Source: Actinostola sp. cb2023
Lineage: Eukaryota; Cnidaria; Anthozoa; Actiniaria; Actinostolidae
Assembly (NCBI GenBank): GCA_033675265.1
Contig: JAUJYZ010000447.1
Location: 248,001-312,000, forward strand
Reading direction: 5' to 3'
Length of the DNA: 64,000 nucleotides
In this document: positions 31,800 to 40,731 of the stretch, piece by piece
Numbering within the stretch: the first letter of the stretch is position 1
Layout: the number at the start of each line of letters is the position of its first letter
Notes under the pieces: model-generated
Database searches by the model: none
Told to the model about the DNA's origin: nothing
What the model saw: only the letters and a program-made list of their open reading frames with translations
Position numbers and translations under genes: made by a program

Positions 31800-33213
31800 C
31801 TAGTAGTCGTTCTTCAGGGCCCAGTTCTTCGACCCGTCGCACCACACCTCCTGTTCGAACTCGCCGATGAAGACCAGCGTGGTGTTGTTGGCCGTGGGGG
31901 CGGAAAACTCGATCTCGATCGAGACGTTGCCGAGGGTGCGCCCGTAGACGTAGCCCGCGTTCAGCGCCCCGTCCGGGTTGAAGTTCCACAGCAGGAGGTA
32001 GTTGCCGTCCTTGTAGTCCTCCCTCGAGATGCCGAAGGACTGGAAGTCGAAGAGCTTGCCGGCGAAGTTGGCGAGGGTGAGGTAGCCTTCGCACTTGTCG
32101 TGACTGTCCAAGACGATGGGGGGGGGGGGGGGGAAGCTCTTCTCCGTCCACCGTCACCTTTATCTGCTTCTGGTTCATGTCGCCAAAGTTGAAGGGGTTG
32201 CGCGCGTAGCTCCCCGTGTAGGCGTCGCCCCGCACCAGGCCCACGACCATGTAGTTGGGGCTGAAGCCCGTGAAGACGTTGGAGAACTTCTCCCGGGTGC
32301 GCCCGTTGATGATGGTGTGCGTGACGATGCGCTTCTCCATGACGGGATAGAAGGCGATCTGCTGATTCTGCAGCATGGCGGCCTCGTTCTGGAGGTGCAG
32401 CTGGGGATTCGCCTCGACGTGGTAGATCCACACCGCGGGCGACTGCGGCACGATCTTGAACTTGGGGAGGGTGACGGTGGTGTCGCCGCTCATCAGTACC
32501 AGGGCGGGAAGGTTCCAGCGCACGCGGAAGTCGATCTGCGTGCCCGGGGTCAGGTACTTGATCTGGTCGAAGACGCTGACGACGGGGCTGATGACGAAGG
32601 TCACCCGACGATTCTGACAGCACAGCCCGTGACGGGCCGCGGCCCCCGCGTTCGGCGTGGCGCGGACCAGGGCGTTGGCGATGGCCGTCTGGATGTTGGC
32701 CGCCGCGTTGTCCGTGGGCGCCACCACCGGCCGCGCCAGCGGGTCGGTGTCGTCGAACTTGCCGGGGGTGTCGGTGTACCAGCCCTCGACGGACAGGAAC
32801 TCCTTCTTCTCTGCATCGCTGAACTTGAGCAGCCTGTCGACGTAGGCGGTGTAATGGTAGTCGGCGAGGCCCGAGGGCACCAGCGTCTTGTTGAAGTGGA
32901 CGTCGAACTGTTTGATCAGGGAGTGCCCGATCAGGTTGATGGGGGCGACCTTGTTCGCGGCCAGCAGCAGGGTGGTGTTGTCGTTCGCCACGAACTCCAC
33001 GGTGTAGACGAACAGGGTCTTGCTGAGGTCCACCCACCGACGCGTCGGGTCGACCTTGATCTGCAGGGGGTTGGTGGTGAGCTCGCTCTGCGTGAACACC
33101 TCGTAGCGGGTCTTCTCGACCGTGGTGTCCACCGGCAGCGTCTGAAACAGGTCTCGCATGGTGCCCTTCTGCACCTCCGTCACGGCGGGGGCCTTCTTGT
33201 TCTTCGCGTTCAT
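31800..33213 (-). CDS. MCP: Major capsid protein (double jelly-roll, F54H12.2-like)
   Basis: ATG at 33213 with a TATA box about 40 bp upstream. About 470 residues. MRDLFQTLPVDTTVEKTRYE, GHSLIKQFDVHFNKTLV, FRVRWNLPALVLMSGD, NPFNFGDMNQKQIKV, and in a second frame GISREDYKDGNYLLLWNF follow the Maverick MCP (C. elegans F54H12.2-type) pattern. It builds the icosahedral shell as trimers. The sequence is broken only at a G16 run (32118-32133) in a proline stretch, where the reading shifts; the last 100 residues are in the second frame. The homopolymer makes an assembly error plausible. Confidence 0.92.
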
Positions 33214-33252
33214 GGTGGCGGCGGTGGAGGAGGAAAAGGGGGGAGAACCACG

Positions 33253-33260
33253 TTTTTATA
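33253..33260 (-). promoter_or_regulatory. TATA box of the MCP gene
   Basis: Minus-strand TATAAAAA about 40 bp upstream of the MCP ATG, overlapping the end of the upstream gene. Confidence 0.65.
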
Positions 33261-33263
33261 GGG

Positions 33264-33935
33264 TCACGGGGGGGAATAGCGAAGGGTCGCCTTGCGCCGA
33301 CGGCCCGACTTCAACTTGCGCTGCTGGGCGAGCAAGAGTTTCCTGATCTTGACCTGTTCCGGGCTCGGCTCGGCGACCCGTCGGAGGGCCTCGAGCTCGA
33401 ACCGTATTTGGTCCGTCTGGGACGTCGAGGGCGGCGTGTCGGGAAGGTGGGGCCGTTTGGCGGACGCGGGGGTCTTGGCGGAGAGGGGCGTGGCGGGCGT
33501 CTGCCGCTGCTGTTGTTGTTGTTGCTGTGGTGGTGGTGGTGGTCGGGGGGTGGCGGGCTTGGGGGGGACGGCGGGCTTGGGAGGCGCCGGCCCCGCGGCG
33601 GCGGTGGCCTCGTTCCGCTGGGACCGGTAGGCCGAGGTGTACGACTCCAGGGCATGGATCTTGCCGTCGGTGCTCCGCGAGGGGTCGTCCAGGATCCTCT
33701 TGATGGCCTGGTAGGCGTACTTGACGAATTCCATCTTGGGCGACTGCGCGAGCGAGGCGTTGACGGCCATGGCGTGCAGCAGGGCCGCGGAGTCCACCCC
33801 ACTCGACGTCGTGCCGGCCACGGTGCCCCCCTTCTGGTCCCCCTTCTTCAGCGCCTTCCACTCGCCGTACACCCGATCCCACAGGCGCTTGGGGATGACG
33901 TAGGCCACGGAACCGCCGTTGGATTCTGTTGCCAT
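33264..33935 (-). CDS. Late protein with helical N-terminus and Pro/Gln-rich middle
   Basis: 223 codons from the ATG at 33935. A helical part (PKRLWDRVYGEWKALKKGDQ) and a segment FVKYAYQAIKRILDDPSRS precede a PPPPP-QQQQQQQ tract and a basic C-terminus (KIRKLLLAQQRKLKSGRRR). Small Maverick proteins with an 'I-L-x-D...K...Y' segment followed by a linker and basic tail are familiar to me only as hypothetical virion genes. It sits next to MCP in the late block. Confidence 0.55.
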   Translation of the reverse strand: MATESNGGSVAYVIPKRLWDRVYGEWKALKKGDQKGGTVAGTTSSGVDSAALLHAMAVNASLAQSPKMEFVKYAYQAIKRILDDPSRSTDGKIHALESYTSAYRSQRNEATAAAGPAPPKPAVPPKPATPRPPPPPQQQQQQQRQTPATPLSAKTPASAKRPHLPDTPPSTSQTDQIRFELEALRRVAEPSPEQVKIRKLLLAQQRKLKSGRRRKATLRYSPP

Positions 33936-33954
33936 GCTCTCTCTCTCTCTAATC

Positions 33955-34236
33955 TCAGGCGCCTACCTTGACGCCGCGGCGTCCCTTTCCGAACAGCATC
34001 AGGGGTCGACCTTTTATGATGACTTCCACGCCTCCCGCGGTGACGGGGCGTCGGCGACGGCGGCGGACCACGACGCTGCGGTGCCGTCGGAGCATCACCC
34101 CCTGGTCGGGCACGGTGGGCACCGGTTCCGAGTACTTCACGTTGAAGGGGTTGTGGAAGTTGGCGTACGAGGGCAAGGAAGGCCCCAGCATGCCGCGCAG
34201 CCCACCCCCGCGCGATGGTCTACGTCGTTTTCCCAT
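33955..34236 (-). CDS. Small Arg-rich protein, unknown
   Basis: 93 codons from the ATG at 34236; overlaps the end of the preceding gene by about 17 bp. Basic at both ends (MGKRRRPSRGGG; VVVRRRRRRPVTAGG; GKGRRGVKVGA) with a central NFHNPFNVKYSEPVPTVPDQ. Possibly a DNA-binding virion protein. Confidence 0.5.
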   Translation of the reverse strand: MGKRRRPSRGGGLRGMLGPSLPSYANFHNPFNVKYSEPVPTVPDQGVMLRRHRSVVVRRRRRRPVTAGGVEVIIKGRPLMLFGKGRRGVKVGA

Positions 34237-34750
34237 CCCCTCTCGACTGGCGCGAGCGCTGGAGCAGGGCGTTCAAATCGGGGTCGTCGGCGTCGTCTCC
34301 TCCCTCCTTTTTCGGGGTGGGGGGTTCTTTTTCTTCGTCTTCTTCGTCTTTCTTCGGACCGGCGAGTTTCTGGGCGATTCGATTCGACGCCGCCTGCACT
34401 CCCGTACTTATACCTTCCTTCAGCAATTTCGCCCCGACCTTCTTCAGTTTCGGGACCGCCGCCTTGGCCAGCAACTTCAAGACCTTGCCGGCCAGCACCG
34501 CCTTGCTCCCACCGCGCTGCAGCGTGGCCCGGCGCATCCGTCCGGGCTCGGTGTGACGGTGGGCGAGGTTGGAAAGCCAGCGGTGGGCGCTGCGGGGCAG
34601 GCGTTCCTCGGGCACGACCTTGCCCTCCAGGGTGCGCTGGGCCAGTTCCTTCAGGGCCAGCCAGTGGGCGTCGTTGCCCTGGCGCAGCAGGGGGACGACC
34701 TGGGTCGGGTGGGCTGCGGTCAGGGCGCGTATAAAGGAGGCACCGTCCAT
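34220..34750 (-). CDS. Maverick late gene of unknown function
   Basis: 176 codons from the ATG at 34750. N-terminal FIRALTAAHPTQVVPLLRQG then LKELAQRTLEGKVVPEERL and RWLSNLAHR follow a pattern I recall from a conserved small Maverick protein ('...ll..a....l.al.Ei..N.l.G...l'). A basic amphipathic middle (KVLKLLAKAAVPKLKKVGAK) and an acidic C-terminal tail (KKDEEDEEKEPPTPKK) follow. Probably structural. The promoter is the TATATATA at 34783-34790. Confidence 0.55.
   Translation of the reverse strand: MDGASFIRALTAAHPTQVVPLLRQGNDAHWLALKELAQRTLEGKVVPEERLPRSAHRWLSNLAHRHTEPGRMRRATLQRGGSKAVLAGKVLKLLAKAAVPKLKKVGAKLLKEGISTGVQAASNRIAQKLAGPKKDEEDEEKEPPTPKKEGGDDADDPDLNALLQRSRQSRGDGKTT
34730..34736 (+). 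promoter_or_regulatory. TATA box, plus strand, inside the divergent gene
   Basis: TATAAAG 58 bp before the ATG at 34794. It lies within the first codons of the minus-strand gene starting at 34750. Confidence 0.55.
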
Positions 34751-34782
34751 GATTTTACGAGAGGGGTGCACGAGTCCCCCCA

Positions 34783-34790
34783 AATATATA
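34783..34790 (-). promoter_or_regulatory. TATA box, minus strand
   Basis: TATATATA about 33 bp upstream of the ATG at 34750. It overlaps the 5' leader of the plus-strand gene, so the two promoters cross over. Confidence 0.5.
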
Positions 34791-34793
34791 TAG

Positions 34794-35526
34794 ATGGACG
34801 ACGCCAACGGCCGACTGACCGCCGCCTCGGGCACCCCCGTCCACCTCGACTTCGAAGACCTGGCGGCCGCCTGGTTGGGCCGGGAGGAAGAAGAGGTACC
34901 AGAAATCCCCACTGGGGAAATCGCCAGTTTGCCCGCCGCCACTCGAGATGGCGAAATCGCCAGTTCGCCCGTCACCAGCCGAGATGGCGAAATCGCCAGT
35001 TCGCCCGTCGCCAGTTCGGGCATCGCCAGTTCAACTGGCGAAATCGCCGGTTCCACTGGCGATCGGACCCCCGTGCGGGGGAAACAGACGGGTATTGTTG
35101 CGTCTGCCCCCTCAAAAAGCGCCTCAGCGCAAGGAAGCCCCATCGCCACCCGGGTAGGCGATTTCACCAGTCTGTGGAACTCTCTCCACGCCGATAGCGA
35201 CGGCAGCACCACCAGCAGCTCCCCCGTCCGCATCGTCACCCTGCCCGCCCCGCCCGTCACCAGTTGGGGGGTGAGCGGCTTCGCCCCGTCGGTCTTCCGT
35301 CCGGTGAAGGAGCTCGAGGAGTGGAAGCCGGCAGAACGGGTGGCGTACTTCCACGTCCTCAAGACCCTCTTGATCGGCACCGGGTCCGACCCCCGGACCC
35401 TGGGCCCGATCTTAGACGAACACAAGAAAGTGCTGGACATGGTCACCTGGAGCGACCCCCACACCGCCGAGGCGGTGGCCCGGAGCGCCCCGTCGTCCAT
35501 CGGGAGCACACCAGCACCACCGTCCC

Positions 35527-35574
<48 letters not shown>

Positions 35575-35719
35575 GGCGGGCCCCTCGAGGCCGAAGCGCC
35601 TCGCCCGCGTCCCCAAGACCAAGGCCCGACGTAAGAAGCTGTCGCAGCAGAGGGGAGGGGCCGGCCCCGCCGCCGTGGATAAATACCTGCAATACCTGCG
35701 CGAGTGCAGGACGAAATGA
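34794..35719 (+). CDS. Repeat-containing acidic protein upstream of the ATPase, frameshifted
   Basis: The ATG at 34794 starts MDDANGRLTAASGTPVHLDF. Residues about 40-85 are imperfect repeats (DGEIASSPV). A compact domain follows (EWKPAERVAYFHVLKTLLIG, LGPILDEHKKVLDMV). In the GAC repeat at 35529-35570 the reading changes frame: the continuation has an Asp tract, a basic block (SRPKRLARVPKTKARRKK) and ends KYLQYLRECRTK at 35719. The stop overlaps the ATPase start as ATGA. Not recognised; its position suggests a packaging or virion partner. Confidence 0.55.
34915..35075. repeat. Iterated GGCGAAATCGCC palindromes
   Basis: Several copies of ggcgaaatcgcc(a/g)gtt spaced 36-48 bp, in the coding repeats of the gene at 34794. 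Each copy is self-complementary apart from the AAA core. Confidence 0.7.
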
Positions 35720-36389
35720 CGCAACAGTGGGACAGCCTCGACCCCCGGTGGGAGCACCCCTCCAACGTCATGGTGGTGGGACCGTCCAAGAGCGGCAAGA
35801 CCCTCTTCGTCCAGAAGATGATCCGGCACCGCGCCTGGCTGTTCTCGAAGCCCATCGCCACCGTCGTCTTCTGCTACGGGGTCTGGCAGTCGAGCTACGA
35901 CGAGATGAAGCGCGAGTTTGGGGCCGACGTGACCTGGGTCCAGGGCCTGCCCGAGGACCCCTACGAGCTGTTCCCCAAGACGCCCGGCCTGCTCGTCGTC
36001 GACGACCTCATGGGGGAGATGGAGCAGAGTCACAAGCGGGTCGCCTCGTGGTTCACGAAGGGCACCCACCACATGGACGTCACCCTGGTCGTCCTGATGC
36101 AGAACCTCTTCCCAAAGAACATGAGGACGGCGTCGCTCAACGCCCACGTCATCGTCCTCTTTCCCAACCCCCGGGACCGCTCGCAGTTTCGACGCCTGGC
36201 CTCGCAGGCCTTCCCGGGGCGCCCGAGTGGGTGCCCAAGGCCATGCGCCACGCCCAGCAGAAGCCCTAACGGCCCCTGATCCTGGACTTTTCCCAGAGGA
36301 CCCCCAACGAGCACCGCCTCCGCGTCGACCCGTTCCCCGAAGACCTGGCGCGCAGCGGGCATCCCTTCGCCCAGGTCGTGACGCCGTAG
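35716..36389 (+). CDS. Genome-packaging ATPase (FtsK/HerA-type), broken C-terminus
   Basis: The ATG at 35716 overlaps the upstream stop. Walker A is GPSKSGKT (residues about 22-29); Walker B is LLVVDDLMGE; a sensor-like Gln lies in VVLMQNLFPKN. This is the A32-like packaging ATPase of Mavericks, adintoviruses and other PRD1-adenovirus lineage viruses, pumping DNA into capsids. Near the GGGG at about 36214 the reading shifts to a frame giving PEWVPKAMRH, hits TAA at 36267-36269, then continues in that same frame with LILDFSQRTPNEHRLRVDPF to TAG at 36389, which fits the family's C-terminus. So there is one frameshift and one in-frame stop. Confidence 0.88.
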
Positions 36390-36444
36390 CGCGCGAGAGA
36401 GAGAGAGAGAGAGAGACGGGGGGTTTGGTTTAGAATGGATTTTT

Positions 36445-36450
36445 AATAAA
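36445..36450. terminator. Shared poly(A) signal between convergent genes
   Basis: AATAAA on the plus strand for the ATPase unit. The overlapping minus-strand sequence reads ATTAAA for the gene ending at 36457, close to its stop. Confidence 0.5.
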
Positions 36451-36456
36451 GAGCTC

Positions 36457-36960
36457 TCAGTAACAGGTGTACACGCCGTATTTGTCTAAGAACAATCTCC
36501 AAGCCCCGTCGTGCTTGAACGTCACCAGGGCGTCGGCGCGCCAGCACTCTTGGCAGACGGTCATGAAGTCGGCGTCCTCGACCAGGGTGGTGACGAGGGG
36601 CGTCTCGTCGCTCGTCTGCCCCAGCAGGTTCCGCTCCTCGATCCTCTGCTCGTCCGGGGACAGGTGGTGCAGGCTCCGACGTCCCATGTGCTCGTACCTC
36701 TCCCCCTCGGGGGCGCCCCGGGCGAGCGAGAGGCAGGCCCACGCCTGGCAGCGACGGGGCGGGGGCTCTCCCCGCTTCTTCGCCTCTCTCTCCTCCGCCG
36801 CCTCTTGCGCGCTCCTGGGGCGGCCGACGACGTAGTGGCGGGGCAGTTCGAACCTGGCGTTCAGCACCCGACCGAATTGCAGTCCGTACAGCAGTTTTCG
36901 TCGGACGTCGTTCGCGGCCTCGGACGGTCCCCGTCCCCGGAAATGACGCTCGTTGAACAT
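36457..36960 (-). CDS. Cys-containing protein, unknown
   Basis: 167 codons from the ATG at 36960. Arg-rich N-terminus, a charged linker (EEREAKKRGEPPPRR), CQAWACLSLARG, then MTVCQECWRADALVTFKHDG and C-terminal KYGVYTCY. Four of its Cys could bind a metal (CxECW). Last gene of the minus-strand block that begins with PolB. No family recognised. Confidence 0.5.
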   Translation of the reverse strand: MFNERHFRGRGPSEAANDVRRKLLYGLQFGRVLNARFELPRHYVVGRPRSAQEAAEEREAKKRGEPPPRRCQAWACLSLARGAPEGERYEHMGRRSLHHLSPDEQRIEERNLLGQTSDETPLVTTLVEDADFMTVCQECWRADALVTFKHDGAWRLFLDKYGVYTCY

Positions 36961-36998
36961 GGGACCTGAGAGAGAGAGAGAGGTCGCCTATTAGGTCT

Positions 36999-37505
36999 CT
37001 AGTCTTCGAAGAGCGCGCTCAGCGTGCTCTTCTTCGGGCGGGACGGGCGTGGCTTCTTCTGCTTCGGCGCCAGCTCGGTGGCGGCGCTCAGCGTCTGGTG
37101 GGCCACCTCCTCCATCTTGCGCTTGAGCCCGATCTTGGCCGCCGTGGCCTCGTCGGTCAGGGCCTCCTTCAAGCCCTTGCCCTGGATCACCTCCTCGGCC
37201 ACCCCGGCCAGAGACTTGGCACCGGCCCGGACGAGCGACGTCTTGGCCTCCTGCACCTTCTCGCTCAGCTTGGGACGGACGGCGCGCAGGACGGAGCCCA
37301 GGCGGCGCCCCAGCCCGCCCCCGCGCTGCCAGGACGTGGAGAGCGTGGGCATCGTGTACTCGGACCACGCCACGGTGGTGCCACCCTCCTGGGGCACGTA
37401 GACGGGAATGTTCGTGCCGCCCCCGCCACTCTGGTGGGGCACGTAGACGGGAATGTTCGTGCCGCCCCCGCCACTCTGGTGGGGGACGTAGACGGGGATG
37501 CTCAT
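36999..37505 (-). CDS. Maverick virion protein with IPVYVP repeats
   Basis: 168 codons from the ATG at 37505. The first 45 residues contain IPVYVP three times, twice followed by HQSGGGGTN. The remainder is helical and basic (RLGSVLRAVRPKLSEKVQEA, KSLAGVAEEVIQGKGLKEAL, LKRKMEEVAHQTL) with a Lys/Pro-rich end. The 'glycine linker, amphipathic helices, LKRK' layout is common in a hypothetical protein beside the penton gene of Mavericks, and is reminiscent of adenovirus pVI. Only 11 bp separate it from the penton-like gene. Confidence 0.6.
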   Translation of the reverse strand: MSIPVYVPHQSGGGGTNIPVYVPHQSGGGGTNIPVYVPQEGGTTVAWSEYTMPTLSTSWQRGGGLGRRLGSVLRAVRPKLSEKVQEAKTSLVRAGAKSLAGVAEEVIQGKGLKEALTDEATAAKIGLKRKMEEVAHQTLSAATELAPKQKKPRPSRPKKSTLSALFED

Positions 37506-37516
37506 CTTCTTCTTCT

Positions 37517-38856
37517 TCAAGGACTCTTTCGAAACTGTATGGAAACGGTGGTCACGCCCTCGGGATCCAACGGCAGCAGGCGGCCCTGTTCGTCTTCGAC
37601 GGCAAAGGCGACGGATTGAAAGACGGTGGTGGCGAGCGGCTGATATTTAACGTGTCGGGGCTCGTAGACGTACCCGCCGGGGCGCTGGCTCGTCCCCAGC
37701 CCGTCGTGGGACGTCGTCTGGAGGGGGATCGAATCCAGCAGGGGGACGAGGCGGTCGCCCAGCATGACCGCGTCGAGGAGGTCGCAGCTCACGTACCCCC
37801 GAGCCCGTGCCCCGTCGTGGTGAAAGTCGTGGACGATCGGGCCCGACGACTCCACGTTGACCATCCGGTAGTCGGTCGCCGTCCCCCACCCCGCCAGGGC
37901 GGGTTCCATCGAGACGCGGTGCTTCGGGTCGATCTGCAACTCTTTGCAGACGTCGGAGTCTCCGCTGTTGTCCACGGTGTACACGGTGATTGAGCTCCCC
38001 CCACTTTGGGCTCGGAGCCTGCTCCGAAGTTTGGAATCCAGGCGGAACAGCTCTGCCAGATCCTTCGAGAGGTCCACGGTCACGAACGCCAGGTCGGGGT
38101 CCAACCACCCCGTCTCCAGCCTCACCTTGCGCGTGGCGGGGTTCCAGACGAACTCCACCCCGACTATCTTCGGTATCGAGATGTCCCTATTGGGGTCAAA
38201 CGGATTCAGCGAGGCCCTGTGCGAGTAAGACAGACCGTCTCCCCCTTTCTCTTTCAAAGGACCCGCCCATCGGAGGACGTCGGCCTCCGTGAACCCCAGT
38301 CGTTGGAGGAAGGTGCCCAGGTCCCTTATCTCGATGGAATCTCCCCGGACGAGCACGTAGAGGGTCTCCTTCGGGGTCGGCCCGTAGACCCCCCACTTCA
38401 GGACGAGCCCCGTCGCGGCCTCGATCGTCTCCACCATGTGGCGGACCGATTGAACCATCCCCATGTCCCCCATCACGAAGGGCGGGAACGTGTCGTTCTT
38501 GCTCACGATGCTTCGCTCGCCGAGGGTTCCCCCGAGGCCGATCTTCTTCTCCACCTCGGTGTAGTGCCACTGGACGTTCTGACGGATCCTGCGGTTCAAG
38601 AGGTCGATCAGCGCCTCGATCGTCTCCAGGTGGTCCTCCGCCTCGATCTTCGTCGTGACGACACGCCCGTGCAGATGCACCCCCACGAACCAATCGCCCC
38701 GTCGCAACAGCGTCGTCGGCGGGAGGGTGAGCTTGACGATGCCCATCTCCCAGCGGCCCCGGTCCATGCGCTGCAGCGTCGGTAGCTGCGCGACGAAGCG
38801 GGGGCGTTGTCCTTGTGGAGGTCTCGCGACTGGTTGCTCAGGAACGTGTACTCCAT
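37517..38856 (-). CDS. Penton-like minor capsid protein (module B)
   Basis: About 446 residues, ATG at 38856. N-terminal MEYTFLSNQSRDLHKDN with a frameshift at the G5 run 38800-38804, then LQRMDRGRWEMGIVKLTLP. Near the C-terminus, YVSCDLLDAVMLGDRLVPLL is followed after a variable gap by VFQSVAFAVEDEQGRLLPLD and ends FRKSP. This start ('L.sN....DN...F...L') and end ('F..i.i.i.d..G...p...G.v.v.l.Fr') match the Maverick protein usually assigned to penton/minor capsid; the assignment is inference. beta-rich. It probably seals the five-fold vertices. Confidence 0.65.
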
Positions 38857-39334
38857 GAGGGTCTCGTCGAAGTCGGGTTCCTGGGGCTCGAACTCCAGAC
38901 ATATAAGCGTGGGCACGGAGGAGACGAAGACGGGGGCGCGACCTCTCACGTCCACGATCTTGAACCCGATGCTCTCCAGGCGCTGAACGGCCACCCGACG
39001 TCGAAAGGGATGGCGCGACTGTTGGTACGTGGCGCAGGTACCGGTTCGACTGATAGGGCATCCAGTCCAGCAGGGGGAACTTGTCATGGCCGACGATCTC
39101 GTAGACCATGACGTCCGAGTACAGTAGCAGTTCGCGGCGCGGGGCGTCGAGGTGCACCTCGGCCAGGCTGCAGTTCAGGACGCGGACCGACCAGTCCCCG
39201 TGCAGGGACCACGGCCGGTCCAGCACCACCACGAACTCGTCCTGGGTTTTGTCCGCCGTGCGCGGCGAGCGGTCCGGGTCGGGGGTCGAGCCGAACCAGC
39301 GCACGAAGCGCCGGCGTTCCTCCCCCTCGTTCAT
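38857..39334 (-). CDS. Penton-like module A, short paralogue fused or adjacent
   Basis: ATG at 39334, 11 bp after the integrase stop. DEFVVVLDRPWSLHGDWSVR echoes the 'L.g.WevgL' signature of module B. The C-terminal part, in another frame after a shift near 39015-39030, has IGFKIVDVRGRAPVF and LICLEFEPQE, again like the family's terminal strand pair. There is no stop between A and the ATG of B in that second frame, so A-B could be one two-module protein or two genes. Length about 159 residues. Confidence 0.55.
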
Positions 39335-39345
39335 TTCGAAGATTG

Positions 39346-40686
39346 TCAAGACAGATTCTCCAGTCGGGAAGCCGGTAGCCACTCGTCGAACTTCTCGGGC
39401 CAGCCCAACCAGCGGACGAACACCTCTTCTCGGGCGGACCCTCGGGCCCCGCGACGCTTTATGACTTTCTCGACGCGGAAGGTGGCCGTCTTCTGTTCTT
39501 CTGGCGTCACCTTCTGCAGCTCCGGCTCGTAGAACAGGCCCTCCACCGGCTCGTCCTGCAGGTCCTCCAGACGGTAGTGGGGCGGCGGGCCCCGGTCGCG
39601 GGCGCGCACGCGAAACCACTCCTCCGACCAGCGCGGCAGGTAGCCCTTGCGAAAGAGGGTGCCCTGCCGACTGATCCTCACCGTGTCGCCGACCGCGAAG
39701 CCGAAGGCGAGGGGCGTCTCGCGCTCGGCCGCCCGGGCCCCGTGCACCGTCTTCCAGACGGCCTCCTCGTCGGCCCTGGTGATCGAGGCGGGGGACCGCT
39801 TCAGTGTGGCGTGCCGGGCGTGGATGTACGAGTCGACGATGGCGGGCAGCACCGTCACCCACTCGGAGTCGCCCTTCTCGTAGAGGCGCTTCCAGAGGCG
39901 GGTCTTGATCGTGCGCTGGACCCGCTCCACCACGGCCGCCTTGGTGTGGTCGTGCCCCGACTGCAGCAGGGCGGGGATGGGCAGGCCCGCCAGCAGGTCC
40001 CCGACGTGGCGGTTGTAGAACTCCTTCCCCCGGTCCACGTAGACGACGCGGGGCAGGCCGTGCTGGCCGTCCCCGTCGGGCGCCGTCACCTCTCGAAAGA
40101 TGTCCTTCAGGGCCGCCGCCGTCTCCTCCCCCGTCTTGCGACGCATCGGGCGGGTCCAGACGTGGCGCGAGAAGACGTCGATGGCGAACAGGATCCAGGC
40201 GTGGCCGTCGTTCTGCCCCTTGTACCACTGCATGTCCGAGAGGTCGAGTTGCCACATCTCGTCGAGGGAGTGCACCACGAAGGCCCGTCGCGGGTAGTTC
40301 TTGCGCGACGGTCGGTGGATCTGGTGGGTGGTCTGCGAGGCGATCCAGGCCTCCTTGTCGGAGCGGTCCTTGCGCGGTTCTTCGCCCAGCACGGATCGGG
40401 TGCCCGCGTAGGCCTGGGGGTGGTGGGCCCCGGCCTCAAAGTACTGTCGAAACCACCGGTCCGTCTTGGCTCGCGTCTTTGCCAGGGACGCCTTCTTCGC
40501 CTTCTTCGGGAGGGTTCTCTCTCCTTCCGTCTTCGTCGTCCCAGGCCTCGCGCTCCGACGCCTCCCGACGCCGCCTCTTTGAGAGACCCCGGGACACGAT
40601 GCGGCCTCCGCAGCAGGCCATGTTGCAGCATCGCGTCTGGGCGTCTCGTCCGACGCGGTGGGTGGCGCTGACGGTGGGCAGGGCAT
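39346..40686 (-). CDS. INT: rve-family integrase with C-terminal chromodomain
   Basis: 446 codons from the ATG at 40686. The DDE triad is intact: MWQLDLSDMQW (Asp), RVVYVDRGKEFYN (Asp) and HTKAAVVERVQRTIK (Glu). A C-terminal chromodomain reads TFRVEKVIKRRG and EEVFVRWLGWPEKFDEWLP. It makes the 6-bp TSD insertion. The first 60 residues look compositionally odd. An overlapping frame starting with an ATG at 40714 (MGLTSAKPKDALPTVS) may be the true N-terminus with a frameshift near 40500. That ATG lies 18 bp past the polymerase stop. Confidence 0.92.
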   Translation of the reverse strand: MPCPPSAPPTASDETPRRDAATWPAAEAASCPGVSQRGGVGRRRSARPGTTKTEGERTLPKKAKKASLAKTRAKTDRWFRQYFEAGAHHPQAYAGTRSVLGEEPRKDRSDKEAWIASQTTHQIHRPSRKNYPRRAFVVHSLDEMWQLDLSDMQWYKGQNDGHAWILFAIDVFSRHVWTRPMRRKTGEETAAALKDIFREVTAPDGDGQHGLPRVVYVDRGKEFYNRHVGDLLAGLPIPALLQSGHDHTKAAVVERVQRTIKTRLWKRLYEKGDSEWVTVLPAIVDSYIHARHATLKRSPASITRADEEAVWKTVHGARAAERETPLAFGFAVGDTVRISRQGTLFRKGYLPRWSEEWFRVRARDRGPPPHYRLEDLQDEPVEGLFYEPELQKVTPEEQKTATFRVEKVIKRRGARGSAREEVFVRWLGWPEKFDEWLPASRLENLS

Positions 40687-40731
40687 CTTTCGGTTTGGCA
40701 GAGGTCAGTCCCATCGTTTTAATAATGTGCG

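Noticed and set aside
30978..32192. 404-codon plus-strand frame across the protease and MCP
   Set aside because: Only the first part (to about 31412) has protein-like composition; the rest is antisense to two well-supported genes and Arg/Gly-rich as expected for a shadow.
37517..40255. 912-codon minus frame covering the penton and integrase region
   Set aside because: Its first 300 codons are an out-of-frame shadow of the integrase. Only the part after 39334 is coding.
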